A stretch of 64,000 nucleotides of DNA from Halomonas halophila (GCF_030406665.1 NZ_CP129121.1:1922001-1986000), one strand, 5' to 3'. Positions 36,576 to 46,495 are shown, counted from the first letter of the stretch. The notes: generated from the sequence alone by a model not told the origin. Numbers and translations: made by a program.

Positions 36576-37490
36576 TCACACTGGCCAATCGAATTCGCTC
36601 GGCCACTCGGCAGGATCCAGCTCGCCCGGGCGCTGCTCGGGCATGCAATCACGTAATCCATCAGCGACACGCTCCAATGCTTCCTGCCCCGTGGCACCGC
36701 CAGTAATACGCTGCCACCACTCACGATGTACCGCCATGACCCGTACCGGCACGCAGTCCAAACCCAGCCGCTGCGCCATCGCCAGACGATGCAGGCCACG
36801 ATTGATCTTGATCAAACGCCCTTCTCGGCTTACCGCCACGCCCAGCTTGTCCTTGCCGCGAGCACCATCGAACCCTCGTACGGCCATGTCATCGAGAAAG
36901 CTCAGATACACGCGCAGGTACATCAGGATTCGCTCTTCGGAGTCCAACAACACCCCTTGCTGATGGGAAGACCACGGTCTGCCGGCTTTCAAGCGAGCCG
37001 CATACCTGGCGAAGCTTTCACTCCGTGTCAGATCGTCGCGATGTTCATCGAGATCGCTGATAAAACGGTAACGGGAACTGAAGCGCAGATCGCCACGCCG
37101 AAGATCCCATTCGCCATCCCAGAGGAAACGCGATGAGGAAGGACGCTGGCGACGATCATACCCACGCCAGTCGGTGCTCTGGATCAGCTCACGCGGGTCG
37201 ACTTCAAGGGTCAGCCGATCCCCGAGAGATTCTTCCATCGCTCGCCGCGGCAGCCCCTTTCGTTCGATCGTGGCACTGCCGTATCGGCCCCTGAGCCACC
37301 GGCGCAACAACCGCCTCTCCAGTGGCAGGCCAACTCCCTCCTGGAATGCTTCACGTACCGAGACCTGCAGACGGGCACGGCGAATGGGCCAGCGCATGCG
37401 ATCATCGTAAAGAGGAAAGAACGCCGGATCGCCGGCAGGCGCCAATGGAATCGAGTGGCGAGCCGCTGGTTGGTGGCAAAATGATTTCAT
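36576..37490 (-). CDS. ParB/sulfiredoxin-like domain protein in polysaccharide locus
   Basis: 304-aa protein of unknown role. The C-terminal part (LGVAVSREGRLIKINRGLHRLAMAQRLGLDCVPVRVMAVHREWW) has the G-x-HR...LG...VPV pattern of the ParB N-terminal/sulfiredoxin fold, here with N-x-GLHR. The N-terminal part is very rich in arginine. Not a chromosome partition gene by context: the neighbours are an LPS kinase (convergent) and a glycosyltransferase (divergent). The start is uncertain; ATG at 37490 lacks a good ribosome binding site and 37400 is an alternative. Confidence 0.55.
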   Translation of the reverse strand: MKSFCHQPAARHSIPLAPAGDPAFFPLYDDRMRWPIRRARLQVSVREAFQEGVGLPLERRLLRRWLRGRYGSATIERKGLPRRAMEESLGDRLTLEVDPRELIQSTDWRGYDRRQRPSSSRFLWDGEWDLRRGDLRFSSRYRFISDLDEHRDDLTRSESFARYAARLKAGRPWSSHQQGVLLDSEERILMYLRVYLSFLDDMAVRGFDGARGKDKLGVAVSREGRLIKINRGLHRLAMAQRLGLDCVPVRVMAVHREWWQRITGGATGQEALERVADGLRDCMPEQRPGELDPAEWPSEFDWPV

Positions 37491-37912
37491 GGATGTGGTA
37501 ACAGTTCCCTGATGCGGTGAGTCGGCAGTCTCCCGGCTGCCTTGCTCGCTTCTTGTAGGCCACCAAGGCCTCTTGTTATTCGAAATAAACGCCCGAGTGC
37601 ACGGTATATATTGCACATATCACTATTGAACTCGGCCAATGCGCAAGAAGCCGAGACACTTTACCCAAGCCCCTTCGTCTCGTACATAGACCGGCGGTCA
37701 TAGCCGGCAACCGCGTGGCAGACGTGTGTGCAGCAGTGGCACTCACCGGTAAAAACCATATCCTACGCCAATGCAAACAGTTAGAATGCTACACATATGC
37801 TTGATGGCCTGACAAGCGTCTCCGACACATCGAGCCACGGCAAGCCGAAAGCACGAAGCCCTCCCCGGATAGTGAAACATTGCAACCTTCGACATTTCCT
37901 CCCAGACGCATC
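37491..37912. other. Intergenic region with probable divergent promoters
   Basis: 422 bp without a credible gene between divergent genes. It is more AT-rich than its surroundings, especially near 37600-37640 (GGTATATATTGCACATATCAC) and 37785-37805. Promoters for both neighbours probably lie here; no clear paired -35/-10 could be settled. Confidence 0.5.
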
Positions 37913-39082
37913 ATGATCGTTTTGCGCCGCCTCGGTACCGGTGGCATCGAGACCGCCACGATGACACTGGCCAACGCCATGGCGGCGGCCGGGCACGAGG
38001 TTCACCTGCTGGTGCTGAAAGGCCAGCCGATCCAGCAGCCCTCCCCCGACGTCATCGTTCACTGCCGTGACATAGACAGGGAACAGCGCCGCAGCGCTGC
38101 CGGGATGGCGTGGCACCTTCTCAGTCGGCTGATGCTTTCTCCCCTCATCCCTCAGTCTGGGTTCATATGGCAAGGATGGCGCTGCAGCCGAGCCTTCGAT
38201 GCCTTCGTGACCGACGTCGAGCAGCAATACGGCAAGCTGGACCAGATCTTGATCCGCGGCCAGGGGGCCTTCGAGCTACTGTGGCGTGTCAAGGATCCGC
38301 GAACCTGGCGCGTCGTGGAAGCCGTGACAGGGCGCTTTCCCGAAAATGTACTGGGGCGCTGGCTGACGCGCTGCCTGTTCAAGAACCACCGCGTGATCAG
38401 CGTCTCCGAGGGAGTGAAAGCGAACCTGCAGGCTTACCTCGACGCCCAGGGAGTTTCCATCGAGACGAGTCACGCCATCCATAATGCCGTGCCCTTTGAA
38501 GCGATCCGTCACTCGGCATCAGCGCCCCCGCCGGACGAGATCCCCGGGCCTTTCCTCGTCCATGTCGCCCGACTGGTACCGGTCAAGAGGCAATGCCTGC
38601 TGCTCGAGGCCTTCGCCCTGGCACGCCAACAAGGGCTGCAGCATCGCCTGGTGATCATCGGCGACGGCTCCGAGCGTGCCCGACTGGAAAACCTGTCCCA
38701 AGCACTGGGCATCGACAACGCCGTCGATTTCCTCGGCCATCAGGCTAATCCCTACCCCTGGATGGCACGCGCGGATGCACTGGTGCTCAGTTCCCGCTTC
38801 GAGGGGCTCGGTATCGTACTGATCGAAGCGCTGGCGCTCGGCACGCCCTGTGTCGCCACCCGGGCGCCAGGGGGCATCAACGAGGTGCTGGTCGACGAAC
38901 AACAGCAATTGATCACCGACGCCACCCCGGAGGCACTGGCCGCCGGCATGCATCGGGCCGTCGCATCACCGATCGAGGTTCAACCGGCCTGGATAGAGCG
39001 CTTCAGCGAGCGCAGAATCGTCAGCCAGTTTCTCGATCTCATCGATGACCGCCAGGAGCCCGCCGATGCCAACCACGCATGA
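37913..39082 (+). CDS. GT4-family glycosyltransferase
   Basis: GT-B transferase (389 aa from ATG 37913; a TTG at 37880 would add eleven residues). The N-terminal VLRRLGTGGIETATMTLANAM loop, VSEGVKANLQAYL, LVHVARLVPVKRQCLLLEAFA and RFEGLGIVLIEALALGTPCVA (E-x7-E) are diagnostic. It is clearly related to the transferase at 40527-41696 (shared HQANPYPWM/RANPYPWM and SSRFEG). It overlaps the following PIG-L deacetylase gene by 17 bases. Confidence 0.78.
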   Translation: MIVLRRLGTGGIETATMTLANAMAAAGHEVHLLVLKGQPIQQPSPDVIVHCRDIDREQRRSAAGMAWHLLSRLMLSPLIPQSGFIWQGWRCSRAFDAFVTDVEQQYGKLDQILIRGQGAFELLWRVKDPRTWRVVEAVTGRFPENVLGRWLTRCLFKNHRVISVSEGVKANLQAYLDAQGVSIETSHAIHNAVPFEAIRHSASAPPPDEIPGPFLVHVARLVPVKRQCLLLEAFALARQQGLQHRLVIIGDGSERARLENLSQALGIDNAVDFLGHQANPYPWMARADALVLSSRFEGLGIVLIEALALGTPCVATRAPGGINEVLVDEQQQLITDATPEALAAGMHRAVASPIEVQPAWIERFSERRIVSQFLDLIDDRQEPADANHA

Positions 39083-40361
39083 TCACACCCTGCCCCTGGC
39101 GCCCGAACGCGAGGTCGACGGCAGCATCGATGAAAAGGGCAAGCTGCACCTATCGGAAGCCACGTCCTCGACCAGCGGCTGGAGCTGGATGCTGGAAGTT
39201 CGCTATCAGGCTCGCGGCCGCTGGCGGCAACCCGGCATCAAGGTTCGAGAAAATGGACATGAGCGCTTCATCCAGTACCTCGAGCCCGGGCAGGCCGGCA
39301 AGCGTCTGCTCAATCTTGCCGGTATCGACGATCTCGGCGCAGTGACACTCTCGGCCGAAAGATGCCGGCTGGCCCCCCAAGCGCGACTGCTCGGCTTCCA
39401 GCGCCCGGCACTCGAAGACGGGCCACTGATGATCATCGCTCCCCACCCGGATGACGCCGAGCTCGCCGCCTACGGCCTGTACCGCCAGCATGCCGAACGC
39501 ACCTGGATACTGACCCTCACCGCGGGCGAACGCCACAAGCGGCTCGATCGACAGTACCTGCCGTTCCTCGATCACGACCTAAAGAGCGCCAGCCGTCGCA
39601 AAGGCTGGATTCGGAGCTGGAACAGCGCAACGACGCCCCAGCTCGCCGGCGTCGCCCAGGATCGGCTCTACATGCTCGGTTATTTCAACGACACCCTGGC
39701 CACTCTGCTGGACACCCCGAACATCTGCGCCCCCTCTCTGGCCGATGACGCGCTATCACCTGCCGACTTCAGGCGTTGGAACGCGCGGCCACTGGCCTCC
39801 GATGAGCTCCCGGGCGGGCCCAGCAACCGGGGAGACGACCTGCTGGCCGATCTGATAGGGCTGCTCGATCAGGTGCGCCCCAGTACCGTGGTGGTGCCCC
39901 ATCCAGAACTCGATCCGCACCCCGACCACCAAGCCGCCGCAGCGGCTTTGGCAACGGCACTAAATGCCACGACGCATCGACCCGAGCGAGTGCTGCTCTA
40001 TGCCAATCACCTCAAGAGTCAACGCGGCTTCCCCCGCGGGCCGGCCCATGCCGCATCCGGCGTCTGGCCCGTCGCTTGCTCGACATCAGGCCTGGGGGCA
40101 TGGTCGCTCTACAGCCAGCCGCTCGACCTGGAAGCGCAGCGGGAAAAAGCCGTGGCCATGGACAGCATGCACGACCTGCGCGATAAACCAGGCTGGGAGC
40201 GTCGGCTGAAACGTGCAGTGAAACGCCGACTGAGCGGCATTCAGCCCGAGCGTTGGGCCGACTACGGCCAGCATGACTTCTTCCAGACTCACATCAAGGC
40301 GCAGGAAATGTTCGCGCTCGTCGGCACCGAGGCGCTCATGGAATATTTCGAACCCTACTGA
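39066..40361 (+). CDS. PIG-L family deacetylase
   Basis: 431-aa protein. The zinc site motif APHPDDAELAAYG and the later HPELDPHPDHQAAA are the N- and C-terminal signatures of the LmbE/PIG-L family, which remove acetyl groups from GlcNAc-type sugars. The first 125 residues form an extra N-terminal beta-rich domain. Start ATG 39066 with AGGAG seven bases upstream lies inside the end of the glycosyltransferase gene, so the two are coupled and may act in sequence on a lipid-linked N-acetyl sugar. No signal peptide is visible. Confidence 0.75.
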   Translation: MPTTHDHTLPLAPEREVDGSIDEKGKLHLSEATSSTSGWSWMLEVRYQARGRWRQPGIKVRENGHERFIQYLEPGQAGKRLLNLAGIDDLGAVTLSAERCRLAPQARLLGFQRPALEDGPLMIIAPHPDDAELAAYGLYRQHAERTWILTLTAGERHKRLDRQYLPFLDHDLKSASRRKGWIRSWNSATTPQLAGVAQDRLYMLGYFNDTLATLLDTPNICAPSLADDALSPADFRRWNARPLASDELPGGPSNRGDDLLADLIGLLDQVRPSTVVVPHPELDPHPDHQAAAAALATALNATTHRPERVLLYANHLKSQRGFPRGPAHAASGVWPVACSTSGLGAWSLYSQPLDLEAQREKAVAMDSMHDLRDKPGWERRLKRAVKRRLSGIQPERWADYGQHDFFQTHIKAQEMFALVGTEALMEYFEPY

Positions 40362-40424
40362 ACATCAGGCCATCACCCCCCAGCGACATGGCAAACACCA
40401 CGCGCAGCGATGGCCGTTCAGCCC

Positions 40425-40452
40425 CCCCCTCCGATGGCGCCATCGGAGGGGG
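40425..40452. terminator. Perfect 28-bp palindrome between convergent genes
   Basis: CCCCCTCCGATGGC followed directly by its exact reverse complement, with no loop bases, between the PIG-L gene end and the convergent glycosyltransferase end. It could form a stable hairpin and terminate both transcripts, but there is no U-tract. Confidence 0.55.
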
Positions 40453-40526
40453 CGGCATTGGCGCTGAACCGTTCGGCCTGGCGATGCGATATTGGCGCCG
40501 CAAGCCCGGCACCGGAGAAGTATCGT

Positions 40527-41696
40527 TCACATCCGCTCAAACCAGTTGCCCCGGGAGGGGGATGCAAGAAATGCCTCAGCGACGACATCGGGCCGGAAAT
40601 TCTCCAGCCAGGTTTCCTGGATGGCAGGCTTGTCTCGAGCGAGCGCGTGGCGAATGCCCTCCGCCAGACCCTCGACCGAGTGCGGCGTGATGCAGGCCTC
40701 GAGATCCCCCTTGAGGATCTCGCGAATGCCGCCTGGGCAGTCGACGCTGAGCACCGGGGTGTCACAGGCCAGCGCCTCGAACAGCACGATGCCCATGCCC
40801 TCGAAACGCGAGCTGAGCACGAACAGCCGGGCATGATGCATCCACGGATAAGGGTTGGCACGTTGCCCCGCGAAGATCACGCGCTCGGCGATCCCCAGCG
40901 TCTCGGCCAGCGCCTCAAGCCGCTCACGCTCCTGCCCATCGCCCACCAGCACCAATGGCATCGACGTGTCGGCCGCCGCATAGGCGCGTAACAGCAGGGC
41001 ATGATCCTTGGCCGGCACCAGGCGGGCGACGTTGACCAGATAGGGGACCTCGGGCAGGTCGGGCTCCGGCTCCGTCATGGCCTGCCGAATACCGTCGATC
41101 GGGCAAGGATTGGGAATGACCGTCACAGAGGCCGGCGTAAAGCCCCAGCATTTCGCCGCTTCATCGAGGCTCTCGGCCACCCCATGCGATACCGTCACCA
41201 GGTGGCGGCGGTCATACAGGCAACGACTCAGCAGCCGCCCCCGCCAACCGACCTTTCGAACATGCAGGATGTTTTCCAGCACATAGCGCGCCCGCTCATC
41301 GCGGAACGTCCAGACGAGTTCGAAGGTACCAACGCCCCGGAAGACGATGCGATCGAAGCGCCCGTACCGACGCTCGGCGCGACGTAGCCAGCGATGAAAG
41401 ACCCAGCCGCCCATCACGCCGGTGCCCAGGAAAAGCGAGCGTTTCATGAGCGGGTTGATGAAGAGGCGAGCGAACAGCTCCAGCAGCAAGCCGATGCCGG
41501 TCAGCCGGCTCCACCAACGCAGGTTGAGCGGATGCACTCGTACCTCATCGCGTGCCGGACGCAAGGGATCGGCCACCTCGCGCAAGCTGAGCAGATGGCT
41601 CTCGTGCCCCGCCTCCGCGAAGGCATCGGCGAGGTTGACCGCCACGCGCTCCATGCCACCCATCTTCAAGGAGCGAACGACCACCAGGGTTCTCAT
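40527..41696 (-). CDS. GT4-family glycosyltransferase
   Basis: 389-aa GT-B transferase: VVVRSLKMGGMERVAVNLADA, VSHGVAESLDEAAK, VNVARLVPAKDHALLLRAYA and SRFEGMGIVLFEALACDTPVL with the E-x7-E donor-site motif. It is the last gene of the long minus-strand polysaccharide cluster and overlaps the O-antigen-ligase-family gene by ATGA. Homologous to 37913-39082, so one probably arose by duplication. Confidence 0.8.
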   Translation of the reverse strand: MRTLVVVRSLKMGGMERVAVNLADAFAEAGHESHLLSLREVADPLRPARDEVRVHPLNLRWWSRLTGIGLLLELFARLFINPLMKRSLFLGTGVMGGWVFHRWLRRAERRYGRFDRIVFRGVGTFELVWTFRDERARYVLENILHVRKVGWRGRLLSRCLYDRRHLVTVSHGVAESLDEAAKCWGFTPASVTVIPNPCPIDGIRQAMTEPEPDLPEVPYLVNVARLVPAKDHALLLRAYAAADTSMPLVLVGDGQERERLEALAETLGIAERVIFAGQRANPYPWMHHARLFVLSSRFEGMGIVLFEALACDTPVLSVDCPGGIREILKGDLEACITPHSVEGLAEGIRHALARDKPAIQETWLENFRPDVVAEAFLASPSRGNWFERM

Positions 41697-43084
41697 CGGA
41701 CCGCCTTTCGAAAAACAAGGACCGCCAAGCCACTAGACCGTTGCCAGTGCCAGATATGGGTCACCAGTCCGCCCATGACCAGGGTGAACACATAACCGCC
41801 GGACCAGAAGGCCAGATAGGACTCGAACAGGTTAGCGATCATGAAGAACACGAAGAAGCCGAAACCGAACAGCGCCATGTCCCCCGGCATCACACCGCCT
41901 CGCCAGGCCAGCCAGGTACCGCGCGCTACCCAAGTGGCCAACAGCGCCACCACGCTCGCACCCAGCAGCCCATAGCCAACCAGTACCTCCAGGAAGGTAT
42001 TGTGCAGATGTCCAAAACGTTGGCGAATAGTATCCGGCAGCCACGCCGTCTGTTCCATCACCAGGCTGCGCCCCTCGCCGCCCCAACCAACGAGCGGACG
42101 CTCGGCAATCCACTCCGTGGCCGCACGCCAGGAGTGGATTCGAATGCCAACGCTGGAATAGGGTACGCCGCCCCAGTCGCCCTCGATAACGCTGGTGATC
42201 ACCTGCTGTTCGACCAGCAGCCTGCGCTCCACGGTGCCATGGAAAGCCGAGAACAGCACCACGATGGCCAGCAAGACACCGATGACGGCCGCCCATGACC
42301 AGCGACGAGACGCCTCGGCGTGTCGGCTGAGCTTCCTGGCTCTCCAGGCCCAGCCTCCCAGCATCACCAGCGACGCGACGATGGTTGCCAGCCAGACGCC
42401 GCGCGTCTGAGTCACGACGAGCCCCACGAGGCACACGATCAGCATGGCGCACCAGGCCAGGCGGCGCCCCAAGGCCAGTCGCCCTGCCGAGCACATCCGC
42501 GGGGCGAAAGATGCCAGCCCCAGGGCCGCCGCGCCGAACAGCATTGCCACATGCTGAGCATTGTGGATGCCGAAATCGACGCGACTTCCTGCCAAGCCAC
42601 GCTGCCAACTCTGCCAACCATGGCCCTCGAGCCACACCGCCAGCACGAAACCCGGCACGGCGACTGCCCAGACCCATAAGGTCAGCCGCGTGCTGCCCCC
42701 CAGCCACCAGGCCATGCCGATGAACAGGAACCACTTGGCCAGGCGATCCAGCTCGGGATTGTCCGGCACCCACTGCGGGTGATGCAGGTAGCCGAGCCCC
42801 CAGCTCAGCAGCTGAACCAGCACGATCACCAGCAGCAGCCACAGTGGCGCCGACGACTTAAGCCGCCGCCCCCAATACAGCACCGCGAATAGCCCCAGCA
42901 GCGCCATGGCCGTGCCCGCTTTCTGGCCGACATCCGGCCACGCCACACGTCCTGCGCCATACAAGAAGGTGGCAAGCAACCCGAGCCATGTCAGAAGGCG
43001 CGGCACACGCGCATCAGAAACGAGACAGGGCAATACTCTGCCGGTAGAAGATGAGAGAGGTAACACGAATCTCGCCGCCTGCAT
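41693..43084 (-). CDS. O-antigen ligase/polymerase family membrane protein (Wzy_C)
   Basis: Multi-spanning inner-membrane protein (463 aa from this start) with about eleven hydrophobic segments. The long periplasmic loop before the Wzy_C segment contains RIHSWRAATEWIAERPLVGWGGEG and FGHLHNTFLEVLVGYGLLG, the conserved R...H pattern of WaaL/Wzy ligases and polymerases, which act on undecaprenyl-linked glycan at the periplasmic face. The start is uncertain; a GTG at 43123 adds 13 residues and neither has a convincing ribosome binding site. Since a separate Wzy lies at 56681, this one may be a WaaL-type ligase or a second polymerase. Confidence 0.75.
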   Translation of the reverse strand: MQAARFVLPLSSSTGRVLPCLVSDARVPRLLTWLGLLATFLYGAGRVAWPDVGQKAGTAMALLGLFAVLYWGRRLKSSAPLWLLLVIVLVQLLSWGLGYLHHPQWVPDNPELDRLAKWFLFIGMAWWLGGSTRLTLWVWAVAVPGFVLAVWLEGHGWQSWQRGLAGSRVDFGIHNAQHVAMLFGAAALGLASFAPRMCSAGRLALGRRLAWCAMLIVCLVGLVVTQTRGVWLATIVASLVMLGGWAWRARKLSRHAEASRRWSWAAVIGVLLAIVVLFSAFHGTVERRLLVEQQVITSVIEGDWGGVPYSSVGIRIHSWRAATEWIAERPLVGWGGEGRSLVMEQTAWLPDTIRQRFGHLHNTFLEVLVGYGLLGASVVALLATWVARGTWLAWRGGVMPGDMALFGFGFFVFFMIANLFESYLAFWSGGYVFTLVMGGLVTHIWHWQRSSGLAVLVFRKAVR

Positions 43085-43186
43085 CGCGAAGGAAATGGCC
43101 GAGCATGCTACCAGAATTCCCACGCATCCGAACGGAGAACTCCCATCACCAGGCGCCGATTTTCCCGGTAATGCCGGCCATGCACC

Positions 43187-45169
43187 TCATCGCGCCTGTC
43201 CTCGGGTCTCCAGCCGAACGACGGGGGCCGCCTCGGCGTTCTGCGATTCACGCCCCAGCAGATCGCACAGCCCGCTGCCGTGGGTGAAACCGTCCACACC
43301 GAGCTTGAGCGTTTCGCAGGCTTGGTGGCTGTCCATCTGGTGCTCGGCGTCATGCAGCGCCTGAAGTAGCTCACGCAGCGTCTCGGTGGGCAACACGGCC
43401 TCGCGGGCACGCATGATCTTGGGGTGCGAAGTGCCGACCACGTTCTCGCCGATCAGCAGTTCCTCGTAGAGCTTTTCCCCGGGCCTCAGGCCGGTAAAGG
43501 TGATCTCGATATCGCCCCCAGGGCTATCATCATCGCGCACCTCCAGCCCCGTCAGCCGGATCATGCGCCGCGCCAGGTCGACGATCTTCACCGGGTCGCC
43601 CATGTCCAGCACGAAGACATCCCCGCCCTTGGCCATGGAGCCCGCCTGGATGACCAGCAAGGCCGCCTCGGGAATGGTCATGAAGTAGCGGGTGATCTCG
43701 GGGTGGGTCACGGTCAAGGGGCCGCCCTGCTCGATCTGCCGCCGGAACAGCGGAATCACCGAACCGCTGGAACCCAGCACGTTGCCGAAGCGCACCATCG
43801 AGAAGATCGTGCGGTGCTCCCCTTCGCCGCCGTGCCGCGCGGCCAGGTCCTGCAGCACCAGCTCGGCCATGCGCTTGGTGGCGCCCATCACGTTGGTGGG
43901 GCGCACCGCCTTGTCGGTGGAGATCAGCACGCAGCGCTCCACGCCGAGCCTGGCCGCGCTCTCCGCCACTACCCGGGTGCCCCGCACGTTGTTGCGCACG
44001 CCCTCGAGCACGTTGTGCTCGACGATCGGCACATGCTTGTAGGCCGCCGCATGATAGAGGGTATCGACCTCATAGCGGCGCAGCGTCGCTTCCATACGCT
44101 CACGATCGCAGACATTCCCCAGCAGCGGATAGATGGGGAAGTCCGCCCCCATGTCACGCTTCAGCGCCTCGAGTTCCTGATCGATGGCATAGAGCCCGTA
44201 CTCGCTGATCTCGTAGAGCACCAGCGCCCTGGGTGCGCCGCGCATCACCTGGCGACACATCTCGCTGCCGATCGAGCCGCCGGCGCCGGTCACCATCACC
44301 ACCTTGCCGCGGATGCTGGCATCCACCAGGGCCTCGTCGGGCGGCACCGGGTCCCGCCCCAGCAGGTCCTCCAGCTCCACCTCGCGCAGCTGGTCCAGGC
44401 TGGCTTCGCCGGAGACGATCTCGGGCATGGAGGGGACCGTCTGCACGTGCACCGGCAGATCCGTCAGCTTGTCCAGGGCCTGCTTGCGCTCGGCCTTGGT
44501 CGCGTTGGGCATCGCCAGCAGCACCCGCTTGAGGCCATGACGCTCGACGAGCCCGGCGATGGCGTCCGGCTCCATCACCTTGACCCCCTTGATGGTGCTG
44601 CCCCACAGCGAAGGAGAATCGTCCAGGAAGGCCGTGACCACGAACTCACGCCCGCTGGAGAGCGCCAGCGCCAGCTGAGCCCCCGCCCCGCCGGCGCCAT
44701 AGATGGCCACCGGCTCCTTCTCGGCGAAATGGCGGTTCAGCCAGTGATAGTAGCTGCGCACCAGCAGCCGGGTACCGCCCACGTACACCAGGGTCACCAG
44801 GGCGAAGTTCACCGGCACCGAACGCGGGAAGCCCTGCCACTGGAAGAAGTAGGCCGCCGCCCACATCATCAGCGCCAGCAGCACCGCGCCCTTGACCACC
44901 GCCCACAGCGCCTGAGGGCCCATGAAGCGCACCACCGCACGGTACAGCCCCAACCGAGCGAACACGAACACCCCCACCACCGGCACGACCAGGAACATCC
45001 ACCAGTAAGGTTCGAGGTAACTGGCCGGCCACCACTCGGCCAGGCGCAGCGCATAGCCCGACCACAGCGCCAGCGGCAGCGCCACCAGATCGGCCGCCAC
45101 CATCAGCAGACGCTTGTGCGAACGGCTGAGATCGCCGATCGCTCGGTGCATGCGTGTATGATTCATCAT
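43187..45169 (-). CDS. Membrane nucleotide-sugar 4,6-dehydratase (WbpM/CapD type)
   Basis: 660-aa protein with four N-terminal membrane segments, a first Rossmann-like domain (IYGAGGAGAQLALAL) and a C-terminal dehydratase domain (VTGAGGSIGSEMCRQ, HAAAYKHVPIVEHNV, ISTDKAVRPTNVMGATKR). In this family the usual YxxxK is MxxxK, as seen here. Relatives convert UDP-GlcNAc to a 4-keto-6-deoxy sugar used in QuiNAc or FucNAc synthesis. ATG 45169/45166 is chosen because AAGGA lies just before; the frame extends to 45229. Downstream of ugd on the same strand. Confidence 0.85.
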   Translation of the reverse strand: MMNHTRMHRAIGDLSRSHKRLLMVAADLVALPLALWSGYALRLAEWWPASYLEPYWWMFLVVPVVGVFVFARLGLYRAVVRFMGPQALWAVVKGAVLLALMMWAAAYFFQWQGFPRSVPVNFALVTLVYVGGTRLLVRSYYHWLNRHFAEKEPVAIYGAGGAGAQLALALSSGREFVVTAFLDDSPSLWGSTIKGVKVMEPDAIAGLVERHGLKRVLLAMPNATKAERKQALDKLTDLPVHVQTVPSMPEIVSGEASLDQLREVELEDLLGRDPVPPDEALVDASIRGKVVMVTGAGGSIGSEMCRQVMRGAPRALVLYEISEYGLYAIDQELEALKRDMGADFPIYPLLGNVCDRERMEATLRRYEVDTLYHAAAYKHVPIVEHNVLEGVRNNVRGTRVVAESAARLGVERCVLISTDKAVRPTNVMGATKRMAELVLQDLAARHGGEGEHRTIFSMVRFGNVLGSSGSVIPLFRRQIEQGGPLTVTHPEITRYFMTIPEAALLVIQAGSMAKGGDVFVLDMGDPVKIVDLARRMIRLTGLEVRDDDSPGGDIEITFTGLRPGEKLYEELLIGENVVGTSHPKIMRAREAVLPTETLRELLQALHDAEHQMDSHQACETLKLGVDGFTHGSGLCDLLGRESQNAEAAPVVRLETRGQAR

Positions 45170-45225
45170 CTCGTCCTTGTATTGCGTGGCCTCGGGGTCA
45201 ATGACGCAGCGCTCATGGTTCGGGC

Positions 45226-46392
45226 TCAATCGCTGCCGAACAGGTCGCGGGTATAGACCTTATGGGCCACGTCCTCCAGCTCGGCAACCATGCGATTGCT
45301 GAGGATCAGCTCCGCTTCCTGCTTGAAGGCGTCCAGGTCGCGCATTACCCGCGAGCCGTAGAAGGTATCCTCTTCCAGTACCGGCTCATACACCACCACC
45401 TCGATGCCCTTAGCCTTGAGTCGCTTCATGACGCCTTGCATGGCGCTGGCGCGGAAGTTGTCCGAGCCGGCCTTCATGATCAGGCGATACACCCCCACCA
45501 CCTTCGGCCTGCGTGCCAACACCTGCTCGGCGATGAAGTCCTTGCGAGTGGTGTTGGCGTCGACGATGGCCTGGATCAGGTTGTTGGGCACGTCCTGATA
45601 GTTGGCCAGCAGCTGCTTGGTGTCCTTGGGCAGGCAGTAGCCGCCATAGCCGAAGGACGGGTTGTGGTAGTGGCTGCCAATGCGCGGGTCCAGCCCTACC
45701 CCCTCGATGATCTGGCGGCTGTCCAGGCCATGGGTCTCGGCGTAGGTGTCCAGCTCGTTGAAGTAGGCCACGCGCATGGCCAGATAGGTATTGGCGAACA
45801 GCTTGATGGCCTCGGCCTCGGTGCTGTTGGTGTACAGCACCGGCACATCACTCTTGACTGCGCCCTGTTCGAGCAGCCCGGCGAAGGTCTCGGCGCGCTC
45901 GGAGCGCTCGCCGACGATGATCCGCGACGGGTGGAGGTTATCGTAGAGCGCCTTGCCCTCTCGCAGGAACTCCGGCGAGAACAGCAGATTCTCGGTACCG
46001 AAGTGTTGGCAGGCCTCGGCGGTGTAGCCCACCGGCACAGTGGACTTGATGACCATCACCGCCGCGGGGTTGATGGCCATCACGTCCTGGATCACCGCCT
46101 CGACGGTCGAGGTATTGAAATAGTTCGTCTCGGGGTCGTAATCGGTGGGCGTGGCGATCACCACGAAGTCGGCGTCGCGGTAGGCGGCTTCCTTGTCCAG
46201 GGTGGCCGTGAAGTCGAGCGCCCGGTTGGCCAGGAAGTCGCTGATCTCGGCGTCCTCGATGGGCGAGACCCGGTCGTTGAGCTGCGCCACCTTCTCGGCC
46301 ACGATGTCCAGCGCCACGACCTGATTGTGCTGGGCCAGCAGCATGGCATTGGAGAGGCCCACATAGCCGGTGCCGGCAATGGCAATCTTCAT
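45226..46392 (-). CDS. ugd: UDP-glucose 6-dehydrogenase
   Basis: NAD-dependent enzyme (388 aa) making UDP-glucuronate. GTGYVGLSNAMLLAQ binds NAD, KSTVPVGYT and ELDTYAETHG lie mid-protein, and the catalytic cysteine is in GYGGYCLPKDTKQL. The length and sequence resemble the shorter Ugd/KfiD type. Start at 46392 with AGGTG. It supplies uronic acid for the polysaccharide and substrate for the two epimerases. Confidence 0.92.
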   Translation of the reverse strand: MKIAIAGTGYVGLSNAMLLAQHNQVVALDIVAEKVAQLNDRVSPIEDAEISDFLANRALDFTATLDKEAAYRDADFVVIATPTDYDPETNYFNTSTVEAVIQDVMAINPAAVMVIKSTVPVGYTAEACQHFGTENLLFSPEFLREGKALYDNLHPSRIIVGERSERAETFAGLLEQGAVKSDVPVLYTNSTEAEAIKLFANTYLAMRVAYFNELDTYAETHGLDSRQIIEGVGLDPRIGSHYHNPSFGYGGYCLPKDTKQLLANYQDVPNNLIQAIVDANTTRKDFIAEQVLARRPKVVGVYRLIMKAGSDNFRASAMQGVMKRLKAKGIEVVVYEPVLEEDTFYGSRVMRDLDAFKQEAELILSNRMVAELEDVAHKVYTRDLFGSD

Positions 46393-46414
46393 GCATTCAC
46401 CTGTCAGAAACTGA

Positions 46415-46446
46415 CCCGCGGGGGCCGCCCAAGCGGCCACCGCGGG
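46415..46446. other. Compound hairpin between cysNC and ugd
   Basis: Outer arms CCCGCG / CGCGGG and inner arms GGCCGC / GCGGCC with a CCAA loop make a nested stem in the 103-bp gap. No U-tract follows on the minus strand; it may adjust expression between sulfate activation and sugar genes. Confidence 0.4.
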
Positions 46447-46495
46447 ATCCTTGTCGAACCAGCCGCGGGCGTTCCGCAGCCGCCGCCTGAGCGTC

